Notes under the pieces: model-generated
The model's database searches: none
What the model saw: the letters and a program-made list of their open reading frames with translations, nothing else
What the model was told of the DNA's origin: nothing
Position numbers and translations under genes: made by a program
DNA from: SLFH01 sp050486265
GTDB lineage: Bacteria > Planctomycetota > Phycisphaerae > Phycisphaerales > UBA1924
NCBI GenBank assembly: GCA_050486265.1
Contig: JBJHCY010000012.1
Span: 1-64,000 of the forward strand
Direction: 5' to 3'
DNA length: 64,000 nt
Shown: piece after piece, positions 55,781-64,000 of the stretch
How the letters are laid out: each line of letters starts with the position of its first letter
Position numbering within the stretch: the stretch's first letter is position 1

Positions 55781-58305
55781 ACGCAACCTCGGACACCCCC
55801 ACGCCGCAGCGACGCCCGCACGAGCTTCTGCGCCTGATCGGCCTGCTGCTGATCCTCTTTCCCGCACTGCTGCGGGCGAGCGTCACGCACGACTCCCTGC
55901 CCTTCTGGAGCATGGACCCGGCGACGGTCGCGACACCGATCGACCACGCCGCCCCCGACACCCCGCAGATATTCAGCACGATCAGCGTTTCGCTCTCGGG
56001 CGTCGGGCCGACCGGCGTCTTGCTCATGGATCTCGTTGGCCTGCTCGGCGCCTCGGTCCTGCTGCTGGGGTTGGCGCTGGGCGGCCAACGCGTGCCCGGG
56101 CACTGGCTGTTGCTGGCGACCCTCGGCACTCTCGGCGTCCTGCTGCACGCGCTGGTGCTCGGGCAGGGCGACCTCGACCACCTCCGGATCGGATCGTCGT
56201 GGATCTGCGCGATCTGGTCGGCGCTCGCGGTCTACTGCGCCGCGGCCGACGAGAAGCTCCGGCGACTCGCGATCGGGCTGGCCCTGGGCTTTGTGGTCAT
56301 CCTCACCCTCCGCGGCGGCGTGCAGGTCTTCTCCGAACACGCACGCACGGTCGCCGACTTCGACCGAAACCGAGAAGCGATCCTCGCCTCGCGCGGCTGG
56401 ACCGACGGATCGTCATCGGCATTGGTTTACGAACGACGCCTCCGCCAGCCCGAGGCCCTCGGCTGGTTCGGGCTCTCCAATGTCTACGCGAGCTTCGCCG
56501 CGACCGGCTCGGTCGTCTTCATCGGCCTCGCGGTCTCGGCGGGGGTGCTGGCTCGGAAGTCGAAGCCCCTGCTCCTGCCCGCGATCGTTCTGGGCGTGGT
56601 CGCATGTCTTTCTCTGCTCGCCCTGACCTACAACGATTCCAAGGGCGGGTTCGCGTCGGCGGCGCTCGGTTTCGTCGTGCTCGCCTGCGTCTGGGCGGCC
56701 CGCAAACCCGTGCGAGGCCTGGCCGGGCGCGGGGCGACGGCCGCGGTCCGCTGGGCGGGGGCGCTCGCGATCGTCCTGCCGCTGGCGGCGCTCGCGCTCC
56801 GCGGGCTCGTGGGCGAGCGGATCGGAGAACTCAGCCTGCTCTTCAGATGGTTCTACCTCGTCGGTTCGGCGCGCATATTCGGCGATGCGCCGCTGATGGG
56901 CGTCGGCCCCGGCGGGTTCCAGGAGGCGTACGCCGCCGCTCGGCCGCTCTTGAGCCCCGAAGAAGTGACCAGCCCGCACTCGGTCCTGTTCGACTGGTCC
57001 GCGACGCTCGGGCTCTTCGGCGTCGCGTGGTGCGTGCTTCTCTTGCTGATGGCGCTGCGGGCCGGGCGCCGTCCGTTGGCCGAATCCGCGGAAGCACCGT
57101 CCGCCCCCTCGCTCCTGGACGCTACCCGCCCGAGGCTGTACGCGATCGCCGGGGTGATCGCGGGCGTGCTGGCGGTCTCGATGTGGCTGGAGCGAGGCTC
57201 GTCGTTCGCCGCGAGCAACGCGATGGCGCTGACCGACACCGACCCGATGCCCCTCTGGGCGCTCGGCGCCGGGCTGCTGATGGTCGTGCTCGCGGCTGTC
57301 ATCTGGGGGATGTCCGCGTCCGCGATGCTCTCGAAGGCTGTCCCGGCGCGGGCGCTCGACGCCGCCGGACTCGCCGGCGCTTGCGTGATGCTCGCACACT
57401 GGCAGATCGAGATGACCCCGACCCAGCCGTCATCGGCGCCGTTGGCGCTGGTGATCTTCTGCGCCTGCGCCGCGGGTCTGTCGCCAAGAGACGCCGGCAG
57501 ACGCACGGGCCGGTTCGCCAGACTGCCCGGGCTCGTCGGCGGGCTCGTGCCGTTGCTCCTGATCCCGACGCTCTGGATCGGGGGTGTCGCGCGCGTCGCG
57601 GCGTGGGAGGCGCAGCTCGCCCAAGCCGCGAAGATCCTCGAACCGATCGGACGCGTGCGCACGATCGCGGGCGCGGTCGACGCCCAGGACCGGGCGGCGG
57701 TGCGTGCGGCCCTTGAAGAACTCCGGCTCCAGCACCGCGATCTGATCGGGACCCCGCCGCCGCAGACGCTCGAACAGCTCGATTCGCGTCTTGTCGCGCT
57801 GGAACTGGAGCGCCGCCCGATGGCCCACGAGGTGCTGACCGATGCGATGGACGATCTCGGTCTCGGCTCCGACGCGACCCGGCGTCTGCTGATCGAGGAA
57901 GCCATCCGCATCTCCGAGCGTTACCGGGCCACCGGCCGGCAGGGCGATGCGGAGGCGTGGGCGGCACGCGCCCTCGCCTCGGCCGATGTCTGGGCGTCGG
58001 CTGACAAAGACCGGTTCGGGCCCGCCCTGCTGCGGGCTCGGGCGGCCGAAGCCGTCCGATCGGCGACCGACGCGGACGAGGCATTGGCCCGGCGTGCGTG
58101 GGAACGGGCCCACGAACTCGCCCCGCTCGAGCCCGCCCCGATCCGACGCCTCTGGGCCCTGGCCGAAGAACGGGGCGACACCGAACAGGCCTCGATCTGG
58201 GCGGCCAAGCTCCTGGAGACCGACGCCCGATTCCGGCTCGACCCCCTGCGGGGTTTGTCAGAATCTGAACGGGAACGGGCGAGACAGGCGGCCCGTCAGC
58301 CTTGA
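55777..58305 (+). CDS. O-antigen ligase/polymerase-like membrane protein with TPR-like tail
   Basis: 842 aa. About twelve helices (about 20-480) carry the Wzy_C-type motif LMGVGPGGFQEAY and RWFYLVGSARIF. A C-terminal soluble region (about 590-842) is helical with repeat spacing like TPR units. Such proteins polymerise or ligate surface glycans. The GTG start at 55777 overlaps the transferase stop. With the transferase it forms a two-gene surface-glycan unit. Confidence 0.8.
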   Translation: MNATSDTPTPQRRPHELLRLIGLLLILFPALLRASVTHDSLPFWSMDPATVATPIDHAAPDTPQIFSTISVSLSGVGPTGVLLMDLVGLLGASVLLLGLALGGQRVPGHWLLLATLGTLGVLLHALVLGQGDLDHLRIGSSWICAIWSALAVYCAAADEKLRRLAIGLALGFVVILTLRGGVQVFSEHARTVADFDRNREAILASRGWTDGSSSALVYERRLRQPEALGWFGLSNVYASFAATGSVVFIGLAVSAGVLARKSKPLLLPAIVLGVVACLSLLALTYNDSKGGFASAALGFVVLACVWAARKPVRGLAGRGATAAVRWAGALAIVLPLAALALRGLVGERIGELSLLFRWFYLVGSARIFGDAPLMGVGPGGFQEAYAAARPLLSPEEVTSPHSVLFDWSATLGLFGVAWCVLLLLMALRAGRRPLAESAEAPSAPSLLDATRPRLYAIAGVIAGVLAVSMWLERGSSFAASNAMALTDTDPMPLWALGAGLLMVVLAAVIWGMSASAMLSKAVPARALDAAGLAGACVMLAHWQIEMTPTQPSSAPLALVIFCACAAGLSPRDAGRRTGRFARLPGLVGGLVPLLLIPTLWIGGVARVAAWEAQLAQAAKILEPIGRVRTIAGAVDAQDRAAVRAALEELRLQHRDLIGTPPPQTLEQLDSRLVALELERRPMAHEVLTDAMDDLGLGSDATRRLLIEEAIRISERYRATGRQGDAEAWAARALASADVWASADKDRFGPALLRARAAEAVRSATDADEALARRAWERAHELAPLEPAPIRRLWALAEERGDTEQASIWAAKLLETDARFRLDPLRGLSESERERARQAARQP

Positions 58306-58762
58306 TTGCGAGGGGTGTGCTGCGAACCATTCTCCTCCGCGTCGGTGACAGGCGCGGTTTCTGTCTGGGAGTAACGGTGATGAACAGCGACGACCCCGAC
58401 GCCGACCCGGATCACGCGGGCTGAAGAGCCCATCGCGTCGAGGTCGGTGTTTCCACCGGCCCCCCTCGCCCTGCGGGGGATGTCAAAGCCCGACGACTAT
58501 CGCCCAGAACGGGGTGATCTACAGTTCCCCGTATTCCGCGGCGGGGCGCGGACCTTGCAGAAGCAGGATACCCATCGTTCCCCGGAAGCACCCGATGGTG
58601 TTTCCGGAGGGCGGGATTAGACCAAAGAAGACCCGGTGTTTGTCGCCGGGACACAACGAGCCGCAGAAAGGCTCGACGCAACCCACCGGCCCGTCGCCAA
58701 GGCGGCGGGGAAGCAACCGGATCACGACCCGAGGGAGCCCGGCTAGACCGAGGAACGGCACC
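58306..58762 (+). promoter_or_regulatory. long structured leader region of fusA
   Basis: 457 bp with no gene supported. A 14-15-codon frame (58378 or 58381 to 58425, after GGGAG) is the only small candidate. From 58527 to 58709, five hairpins follow in series: CCCCG/CGGGG (58527-58546), an 11-bp stem CCGGAAGCACC/GGTGTTTCCGG with CGAT loop (58582-58607), CCCGG/CCGGG (58632-58650), CGAGCC/GGCTCG (58657-58675) and CCCGTCGCC/GGCGGCGGG (58690-58709). CCATCG (58572-58577) can pair with CGATGG instead, competing with the 11-bp stem. GAGGA lies 9 nt before the fusA ATG. I could not match it to a known riboswitch. Confidence 0.55.
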
Positions 58763-60895
58763 ATGTCAGACGAACTGAAAGCTGTTGACCTGCATCATGT
58801 CCGCAATATCGGCATCTGCGCGCACATCGACGCCGGCAAGACCACGGTCACCGAGCGCATCCTGTATTACACGGGCAAGAGCCACAAGATGGGCGAGGTG
58901 CACGAGGGCACCGCGACCATGGACTTCCTGCAGGAAGAGCAGGAGCGCGGGATCACGATCCAGTCGGCCGCGACGACCTGCCCCTGGACGCGCAACAACG
59001 AGCTCTACAAGGTCAACCTGATCGACACCCCCGGCCATGTGGACTTCACTATCGAGGTCGAGCGTTCGATGCGCGTGCTCGACGGCGCGGTGGCGGTCTT
59101 TGACGGCAAGGAGGGCGTCGAGGCCCAGTCCGAGACGGTCTGGCGCCAGGCCGATCGGTACAAGGTCCCCCGCCTCTGCTTCATCAACAAGATGGACAAG
59201 CTGGGCGCGGACTTCGAGTTCAGCTTCCGCACGATCCACGAGCGCCTCGGCGCCAACCCGATCGCGGTGCAGTACCCGATCGGCTCGGGCCAGGAGCTCG
59301 AGGGCATTATCGACCTCTTGGCGATGCGGGCCTTCTACTTCGACGCCGACGAGAAGGGCGCCGTCGTCACCGAGAAGGACATCCCCGACCACCTCGCAGA
59401 GACGGCCGCCAAGTGGCGCCACGACCTGATCGAGAAGGCGGTCGAGCTCGACGACGATCTGATGGAGCGCTACCTCGACGACGAGAACTCGATCACCGTC
59501 GAGGAGATCCGCGCCGCGCTGCGCAAGGGCACGCTCTCGCGCCAGTGCAACCCCGTCTTCTGCGGGGCCGCCCTGCGCAACATCGGCGTGCAGCGTCTGC
59601 TCGACGGCGTGATCGACTACCTGCCCAACCCCACCGAGGTCCCGCCGGTCGAGGGCCTGAACCCCAGGAACAAGGACGAGAAGCTCACCCGTCCCAACTC
59701 GCCCGACGCGCCGTTCTCCGGCCTGGTGTTCAAGGTCGTCAACGACGCGCACGGCGACCTGACCTACATCCGCATCTACTCGGGCACGCTGGCCAAGGGC
59801 ACCCGTCTGCTCAACCCGGTCAACGGCAAGAAGGAGATCGCAAGCCGCATCTTCGAGATGCACGCCAAGGACCGTCTGGCGCTGGAAGAGGCGACCGCGG
59901 GCGCGATCGTCGCGGTCGTGGGCATCAAGGACTCGATCACCGGCGACACCCTCTGCGACTCCGACGAGCCGATCGTTCTGGAACGCATGGACTTCCCCGA
60001 GCCGGTCATCAGCATGTCGATCGAGCCCAAGACCGCCGACGACAAGCGCAAGCTCTCCGAGGCCCTCGTCACCATCCGGCGCGAAGACCCCTCCTTCCGC
60101 TCTGAGTACAACGACGAGACCGGCCAGACGATCATCAGCGGCATGGGCGAGCTCCATCTCGAGATCATCAAGAACAAGCTCGTCCGCGACATGAAGATCG
60201 GCGTCGAGGTCGGACGCCCCCGCGTCAGCTACCGCGAGGCCATCAGCGGCACGGCGACCAATGTCCGCGGCGTCTTCAAGAAGCAGACCGGCGGACGCGG
60301 CCAGTTCGGCGATGTCACCATCAACCTCATGCCCTACACCAAGGAGGAGGCGGAGGAAGAGGGCCTGAACTTCAAGGACAACATCGCCTTTGTCAACAAG
60401 ATCGTCGGCGGCTCGATCCCCCGCGAGTTCATCCCGTCGGTCGAGTCGGGCATCCGCCAGACCGCCGTCTCGGGCGTCACCGCGGGCTACCCGCTGATCA
60501 ACATCAAGGCGGAGCTGATCGACGGCTCGTTCCACGCGGTCGACTCGTCGAATGTCGCGTTCGAGCAGGCCGCCCGCCTCGCCCTGCGTGACGCGGTGAG
60601 CAAGGCCGGCAATGTCCTGCTCGAGCCGATCATGAAGGTCGTCATCACCACCCCCGAGGACTACCTGGGCAACATCACCGGCGACCTCTCCTCCCGTCGC
60701 GGCATGATCACCGAGACCGAGGACCGCGGCCCGGTCAAGATCGTCTACGCCGAGGTCCCGCTCAGCGAGATGTTCGGCTACACCACCGTGCTCCGCGGCG
60801 TCTCGCAGGGACGAGCCACCAGCTCGATGGAGTTCCTCGAGTACCGCCCCATGCCCGCCAGCCTCCAGAAGGAAGTCTTGGCGACCGGCGGCTGA
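58763..60895 (+). CDS. fusA: elongation factor G
   Basis: 710 aa GTPase that drives ribosomal translocation. G1 is AHIDAGKT (20-27), G3 DTPGHVDF, G4 NKMD, and domains II-V follow with YREAISGTATNVRG and the C-terminal YTTVLRGVSQGRATSSMEFLEY. It is apart from S12, S7 and Tu genes, so its control is local. A terminator follows 44 bp after the stop. Confidence 0.97.
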   Translation: MSDELKAVDLHHVRNIGICAHIDAGKTTVTERILYYTGKSHKMGEVHEGTATMDFLQEEQERGITIQSAATTCPWTRNNELYKVNLIDTPGHVDFTIEVERSMRVLDGAVAVFDGKEGVEAQSETVWRQADRYKVPRLCFINKMDKLGADFEFSFRTIHERLGANPIAVQYPIGSGQELEGIIDLLAMRAFYFDADEKGAVVTEKDIPDHLAETAAKWRHDLIEKAVELDDDLMERYLDDENSITVEEIRAALRKGTLSRQCNPVFCGAALRNIGVQRLLDGVIDYLPNPTEVPPVEGLNPRNKDEKLTRPNSPDAPFSGLVFKVVNDAHGDLTYIRIYSGTLAKGTRLLNPVNGKKEIASRIFEMHAKDRLALEEATAGAIVAVVGIKDSITGDTLCDSDEPIVLERMDFPEPVISMSIEPKTADDKRKLSEALVTIRREDPSFRSEYNDETGQTIISGMGELHLEIIKNKLVRDMKIGVEVGRPRVSYREAISGTATNVRGVFKKQTGGRGQFGDVTINLMPYTKEEAEEEGLNFKDNIAFVNKIVGGSIPREFIPSVESGIRQTAVSGVTAGYPLINIKAELIDGSFHAVDSSNVAFEQAARLALRDAVSKAGNVLLEPIMKVVITTPEDYLGNITGDLSSRRGMITETEDRGPVKIVYAEVPLSEMFGYTTVLRGVSQGRATSSMEFLEYRPMPASLQKEVLATGG

Positions 60896-60938
60896 GCCCG
60901 CCCGATTGACAGGCGCGGATCCGGTCCCGTTCCCCTCC

Positions 60939-60969
60939 CGCCCCGGCCCAGAGCCGGGGCGTTTTCTTC
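60939..60969 (+). terminator. rho-independent terminator after fusA
   Basis: CGCCCCGGC/GCCGGGGCG (60939-60947 and 60953-60961), a perfect 9-bp stem with a 5-nt loop, is followed by TTTTCTTC. Strong candidate. Confidence 0.85.
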
Positions 60970-61000
60970 GCCCTCAGGTCCTTGCGGGGCCGAAGAATCA

Positions 61001-61029
61001 TTGTCCGGACACGGATAGGGGTTTATGCT
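61001..61029 (+). promoter_or_regulatory. candidate promoter for adk
   Basis: TTGTCC (61001-61006), a 17-bp spacer and TATGCT (61024-61029) match a sigma-70 layout. The predicted start near 61036 leaves a leader of about 98 nt before the adenylate kinase ATG. Confidence 0.5.
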
Positions 61030-61133
61030 CCTCTCTGCCCGCTTCAGTGCCGGCCCGTCGAGGCCGATGGGCAGTTTCGGCGCACGCCGCCCGATCCCGA
61101 GCGGCCCCTACCGGCGAAAAGGAGAGCCCTGCC

Positions 61134-61781
61134 ATGGCCGAACCGATGTACCAGACCGTTCTGCTCTTCGGCGCCCCCGGCGCGGGCAAGGGGACACAGG
61201 GCAAGATCCTCGGGCAGATCCCCGGGTTCTTCCATCTCTCCTGCGGCGAGATGTTCCGCAGTCTGGACATCCACTCCGAACTCGGCCAGGTCTTCTACGA
61301 GTACTCCAGCCGGGGCGAGTTGGTGCCCGACGATGTGACCGTCAAGATGTGGGCGGAGAACATCCGGGCCCAGACGATCCTGAGCCTGTACAAGCCGCAC
61401 GACGATCTGCTGATCCTCGACGGGATCCCGCGGAATGTCGAGCAGGCGAAGCTGATGGAGAAGTACATCAAGGTGCTGGGCATCGTGCATCTTGTCTGCC
61501 GCGACAAGGAGGCGATGGTCAAGCGGCTCCGCCGGCGTGCGCTCAAAGAGAACCGCGTCGACGACGCGAAAGAAGATGTGATCCGCAACCGCTGGCGCGT
61601 GTACGAAGAAGACACCGAGCCCGTGCTGAACCACTACCGGAGCGACCTGATCCACGAGGTCGACGCGGTCGGCTCGCCCGCCGGCGTGCTCCAGCATGTT
61701 CTGGAGGTCGTCGTCCCGATCCAGGACACGCATTTCAACAACCCGATCGACGGCTCCGAGACCGGGACGGTCAAGGCCTGA
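61134..61781 (+). CDS. adk: adenylate kinase-like enzyme, short lid
   Basis: 215 aa. Walker A GAPGAGKGT, the AMP-binding CGEMFR and the LDGIPRN segment are present. The lid region is the short form, RRALKENRVDDAKEDVIRNR, without zinc cysteines. It converts AMP and ATP to two ADP. The C-terminal about 35 residues beyond the core (VVVPIQDTHFNNPIDGSETG) are unusual. GGAG lies about 9 nt before the ATG at 61134. Confidence 0.85.
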   Translation: MAEPMYQTVLLFGAPGAGKGTQGKILGQIPGFFHLSCGEMFRSLDIHSELGQVFYEYSSRGELVPDDVTVKMWAENIRAQTILSLYKPHDDLLILDGIPRNVEQAKLMEKYIKVLGIVHLVCRDKEAMVKRLRRRALKENRVDDAKEDVIRNRWRVYEEDTEPVLNHYRSDLIHEVDAVGSPAGVLQHVLEVVVPIQDTHFNNPIDGSETGTVKA

Positions 61782-61854
61782 GCGGGCCGGAACCCGACAC
61801 GGACATCCCCGATCGCCGACCGACGATCTTCGCGCAGCACGCATAGGCTGGCTG

Positions 61855-62637
61855 ATGCGTCGGCTCGCCTTCACCCTGATCGAGCTCCTGATTGTCATCA
61901 CGATCATCGCGGTGCTCGCGGGCATCATGCTGCCCATGCTGGCCGGGGCGAGGGAGCAGGCGAGGCAGGTCGTCTGCGGCTCGCGTCTCCGCCAGATCGC
62001 GATCGGGATGGACCTGTACTGGAAAGACTTCGACCGCCTTCTCCCTCAGCTCGCCGGCCCGCTGCCCGGCGGGGGTGAGACGATCATCGGCTCGCTGTTC
62101 GCCGGGAAGCGGGGCACGCTGCCGATGTTCGGGCTCGACGAGTACGGCGCCTCCCGCCGGCCCTTGAATCCGTATGTGCTCACCCAGCCCCTCCCGCCCG
62201 ACGAGGACAAGGGTACCGTCGAGCTGGAGGTCTTCCGGTCGCCGCTCGATCGCGGCGCGACGGTGCCCGGGCTGGGCAGGGTCGACTCGATGTACGACCT
62301 CATCGGGTGCAGCTACGCCCTGAACGACCACGCGGTCGACAGCGACCCGGTCAACGAGCTCTGGGCGACGCTCGTCCCGCCCGGGGGCGGGCGGATGCCC
62401 CCGATCCTCAACCCCAGCTTCACCTGGATCGTCGGGACGCACACGATCTATAACTATGACGGCGGGGGTGATCGCGAATCTCGATGGTTCAGGGGCAACG
62501 AAGAGCGTGCGAACCTGCTCTACGCCGACCTGCATGTCGAGCTCGGTCTGATCGTGCCCGAGGGCGAGGTGCACACGACCGACCGGTACACCTTCCTGCC
62601 CCGGCCGGACTGGATCGAGAACTACCCCCACCGCTGA
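61855..62637 (+). CDS. type IV prepilin-like protein (N-methylation motif)
   Basis: 260 aa. The N-terminus (RRLAFTLIELLIVITIIAVLAGIML split here) holds the prepilin motif, but with Ala, not Gly, at the cleavage position, before FTLIE. A single helix leads to a globular domain with LLYADLHVEL near the end, similar to the H-X9-DG tail of planctomycete DUF1559 proteins. It is likely a pseudopilin or surface protein. It converges on the next gene. Confidence 0.82.
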   Translation: MRRLAFTLIELLIVITIIAVLAGIMLPMLAGAREQARQVVCGSRLRQIAIGMDLYWKDFDRLLPQLAGPLPGGGETIIGSLFAGKRGTLPMFGLDEYGASRRPLNPYVLTQPLPPDEDKGTVELEVFRSPLDRGATVPGLGRVDSMYDLIGCSYALNDHAVDSDPVNELWATLVPPGGGRMPPILNPSFTWIVGTHTIYNYDGGGDRESRWFRGNEERANLLYADLHVELGLIVPEGEVHTTDRYTFLPRPDWIENYPHR

Positions 62638-62641
62638 GGCG

Positions 62642-64000
62642 TCACTCCCGGTTGCGTCGTTGCTCGCGTTCGCGTCGCTGGTCTTCGGCGGTGATCGGCG
62701 TCGAGGAAACGCTCAGAACCAGAGCCTGGAACGCGCGGTCGGGCGGGGTGGGCGTGATCAGCCAGCCCCAGAAGGACGGCATCCCCGACTGCCCGTGCGA
62801 ACGCACGGTCGTGGGCGGGAAGAAGTGGAACGCGATCGGAGCGACGCCGTCGAGCTCGTCGTGGCTGCCGAAGTAGCGGACCGGGCGCTGCCAGTAGTTT
62901 CGCTGCATGCGTGACGAGACGCGGCGCATCCGTTGGGGGTCGACGGGGATCCAGGTCACCGAGCCGTCGCGCTCGTCGTAGAGGGCGAACTCGACCCACG
63001 AGCGGAGGGGGAGCGCGGGGCCCCCTCGGCGGCCGACCACGCCCCTGTCGCGGTCGCCCCGCTGCTCGTGGACATCGTAACCGATGACGACGCGCGCGGG
63101 GATGCCGACGCGCCGGTAGACCGAGGCGAGCAGCGTCGCCATGTCGAAGGGGGTGCCGCGCAACTCTCTGGCGGCGACGGTCGGCCCGTAGACCTCGACG
63201 GCCTCGAACTGGCCGGCGTGGTTGAACAGCAGGCCGTTGCCCGACGCGGTGTAGTTCTCTGCGACCCTGCCGGCGAGGAACTTGGCGAGCACCGCGGGGC
63301 GCATCGCGCTCTTGACGCGGTCGATGCTCGCGCCGTCGGTCCACTCGGCGATCAGGCGGTCGACCGGGGCGGTGTCGTAGGGGCGATTCGGCCCGATGCC
63401 GGGGTCGAACTCGATGTAGGGCTGCGGCTCCATCACCCGCTTGAGTTCGTCGGGCAGGCCTTCCTCCCACCACGGCACGCGCTCGGCGACCTGGTCGTTG
63501 TACACCGTGCGGTACGAACGCATCGGGATCTCGACCTGCATGATCATCTCACGCGAGGTGATCGGCTCGCGGTCTGGCGCGACGAAACCGAAGCGGATGT
63601 ACCCCGCGCCGGCGGCGACATCTTCGAGATACGCATCGGGCGCGTCGGCGACCTGGCGGCCGTCGAACCGCATCTCGCCGCTGATTCTCGAAATGTCGGT
63701 CCGGTGCGAGGCGGAGGTGTTGGGGGCTGGGAAGATGACCGCCGCGGTCTCGATCTTCCATTGCTGGATCTCGGGCATCCGGTCGTCGGGCGGGCGACGC
63801 TCGAACCACGACCGCACCTCGACGCGGGAACGGAGTGTCCAGCGTCGCTCGTTGGTGAACTCCATGATGTCCGGGTTGGGCAGGCCCGGCCCCCGCTGGG
63901 GACGCTGGCCGGGCTCGGCGGGCTGGGCCAACGCCGGCGTCGCCAGCGACGAGAGCGCGATCGCGAGGAGCGCGGGAAGCGCGCCTGCGGAACGACGGAC
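62642..64000 (-). CDS. transglutaminase-fold exported protein, catalytic residues lost (5' partial)
   Basis: At least 452 residues; the start lies beyond the window. The frame is open to 64000, and the visible N-terminus reads VRRSAGALPALLAIAL...ATPALA-Q, a signal peptide, so the TTG at 63931 is not the true start. The core (about residues 270-390 of the visible part) contains RGTPFDMATLLASVYRRVGIPARVVIGYD, like the transglutaminase active-site helix, but the catalytic Cys is absent and the His position is Arg (LPLRSWVEF). The Asp equivalent, IPVDP, stays. It is probably not an enzyme. Confidence 0.75.
   Translation of the reverse strand, partial: VRRSAGALPALLAIALSSLATPALAQPAEPGQRPQRGPGLPNPDIMEFTNERRWTLRSRVEVRSWFERRPPDDRMPEIQQWKIETAAVIFPAPNTSASHRTDISRISGEMRFDGRQVADAPDAYLEDVAAGAGYIRFGFVAPDREPITSREMIMQVEIPMRSYRTVYNDQVAERVPWWEEGLPDELKRVMEPQPYIEFDPGIGPNRPYDTAPVDRLIAEWTDGASIDRVKSAMRPAVLAKFLAGRVAENYTASGNGLLFNHAGQFEAVEVYGPTVAARELRGTPFDMATLLASVYRRVGIPARVVIGYDVHEQRGDRDRGVVGRRGGPALPLRSWVEFALYDERDGSVTWIPVDPQRMRRVSSRMQRNYWQRPVRYFGSHDELDGVAPIAFHFFPPTTVRSHGQSGMPSFWGWLITPTPPDRAFQALVLSVSSTPITAEDQRREREQRRNRE

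Noticed and set aside
58378..58425. 14-15-codon frame in the fusA leader
   Set aside because: GGGAG precedes it, but a short acidic peptide with no conservation evidence is not enough; kept only as a possible upstream peptide.
62642..63931. Start of the last gene at TTG 63931
   Set aside because: The TTG encodes the Leu of the ALA-Q signal-peptide end. The frame remains open to the window edge with signal-peptide sequence.

Overview
The window is high-GC, gene-dense bacterial chromosome, most probably from a planctomycete of the Phycisphaerae type. This is inferred from content: a secreted protein ending in a two-repeat dockerin with a terminal Gly-Cys, a planctomycete-style prepilin-like protein, MreB/MreC/MreD, a sigma-factor/Ser-Thr-kinase pair, and a GAF/receiver protein. 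There is no 16S rRNA gene to prove it. I recognise 49 protein genes and one tRNA. I see no CRISPR array, transposase, prophage or integrase, so this looks like core chromosome with lineage-specific modules.

Layout. 1-4.2 kb: a tRNA-Gly cut by the window edge, a serine beta-lactamase-fold hydrolase, a dicarboxylate/amino-acid symporter and a class I/II aminotransferase. 4.5-7.6 kb: a membrane protein divergent from a sulfotransferase-like gene and a branched-chain aminotransferase. 7.6-13.0 kb: the dockerin protein, then an operon of circularly permuted ATP-grasp, alpha-E protein, Anbu proteasome-like peptidase and transglutaminase. 13.1-18.9 kb: a degenerate QueC-like protein below a double-VWA membrane protein and a coiled-coil membrane protein. 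19.0-23.2 kb: trpD, then a membrane Ser/Thr kinase overlapping an ECF-like sigma factor. 23.5-27.3 kb: a coiled-coil exported protein followed by mreB-mreC-mreD. 27.6-32.8 kb: a sugar-nucleotidyltransferase-like acyl-hexapeptide protein, polA and prmC. 32.8-39.5 kb: a GAF/receiver regulator and a Gld-type ABC exporter operon. 39.7-44.8 kb: a DUF444 protein and a three-gene coupled membrane/TPR operon. 44.9-50.4 kb: rho, coaE, hpt, ppa and, divergently, pgi. 50.5-58.3 kb: a DUF899 protein, a prolyl oligopeptidase, a YwaF-like protein, a GlcNAc-1-P transferase and an O-antigen-ligase-like polymerase. 58.3-64 kb: fusA behind a structured leader, a short-lid adenylate kinase, a prepilin-like protein, and a transglutaminase-fold protein that has lost two of its three catalytic residues and runs off the window.

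How genes work together. Many stop and start codons overlap as ATGA, GTGA or TTGA, indicating translationally coupled operons. Several first genes lack a Shine-Dalgarno sequence. Instead they carry a TANNNT hexamer only 6-9 nt before the start codon, the arrangement expected of leaderless mRNAs. Other genes have good GGAG-type sites, so two initiation modes seem to coexist.

The most unusual material is: the leaderless-promoter signature; the Anbu/ATP-grasp operon next to a dead PP-loop protein; the multi-hairpin fusA leader; G-tract and inverted-repeat elements after gene ends, including a two-part module shared by the pgi and DUF444 3' flanks; and the inactive transglutaminase-fold protein.
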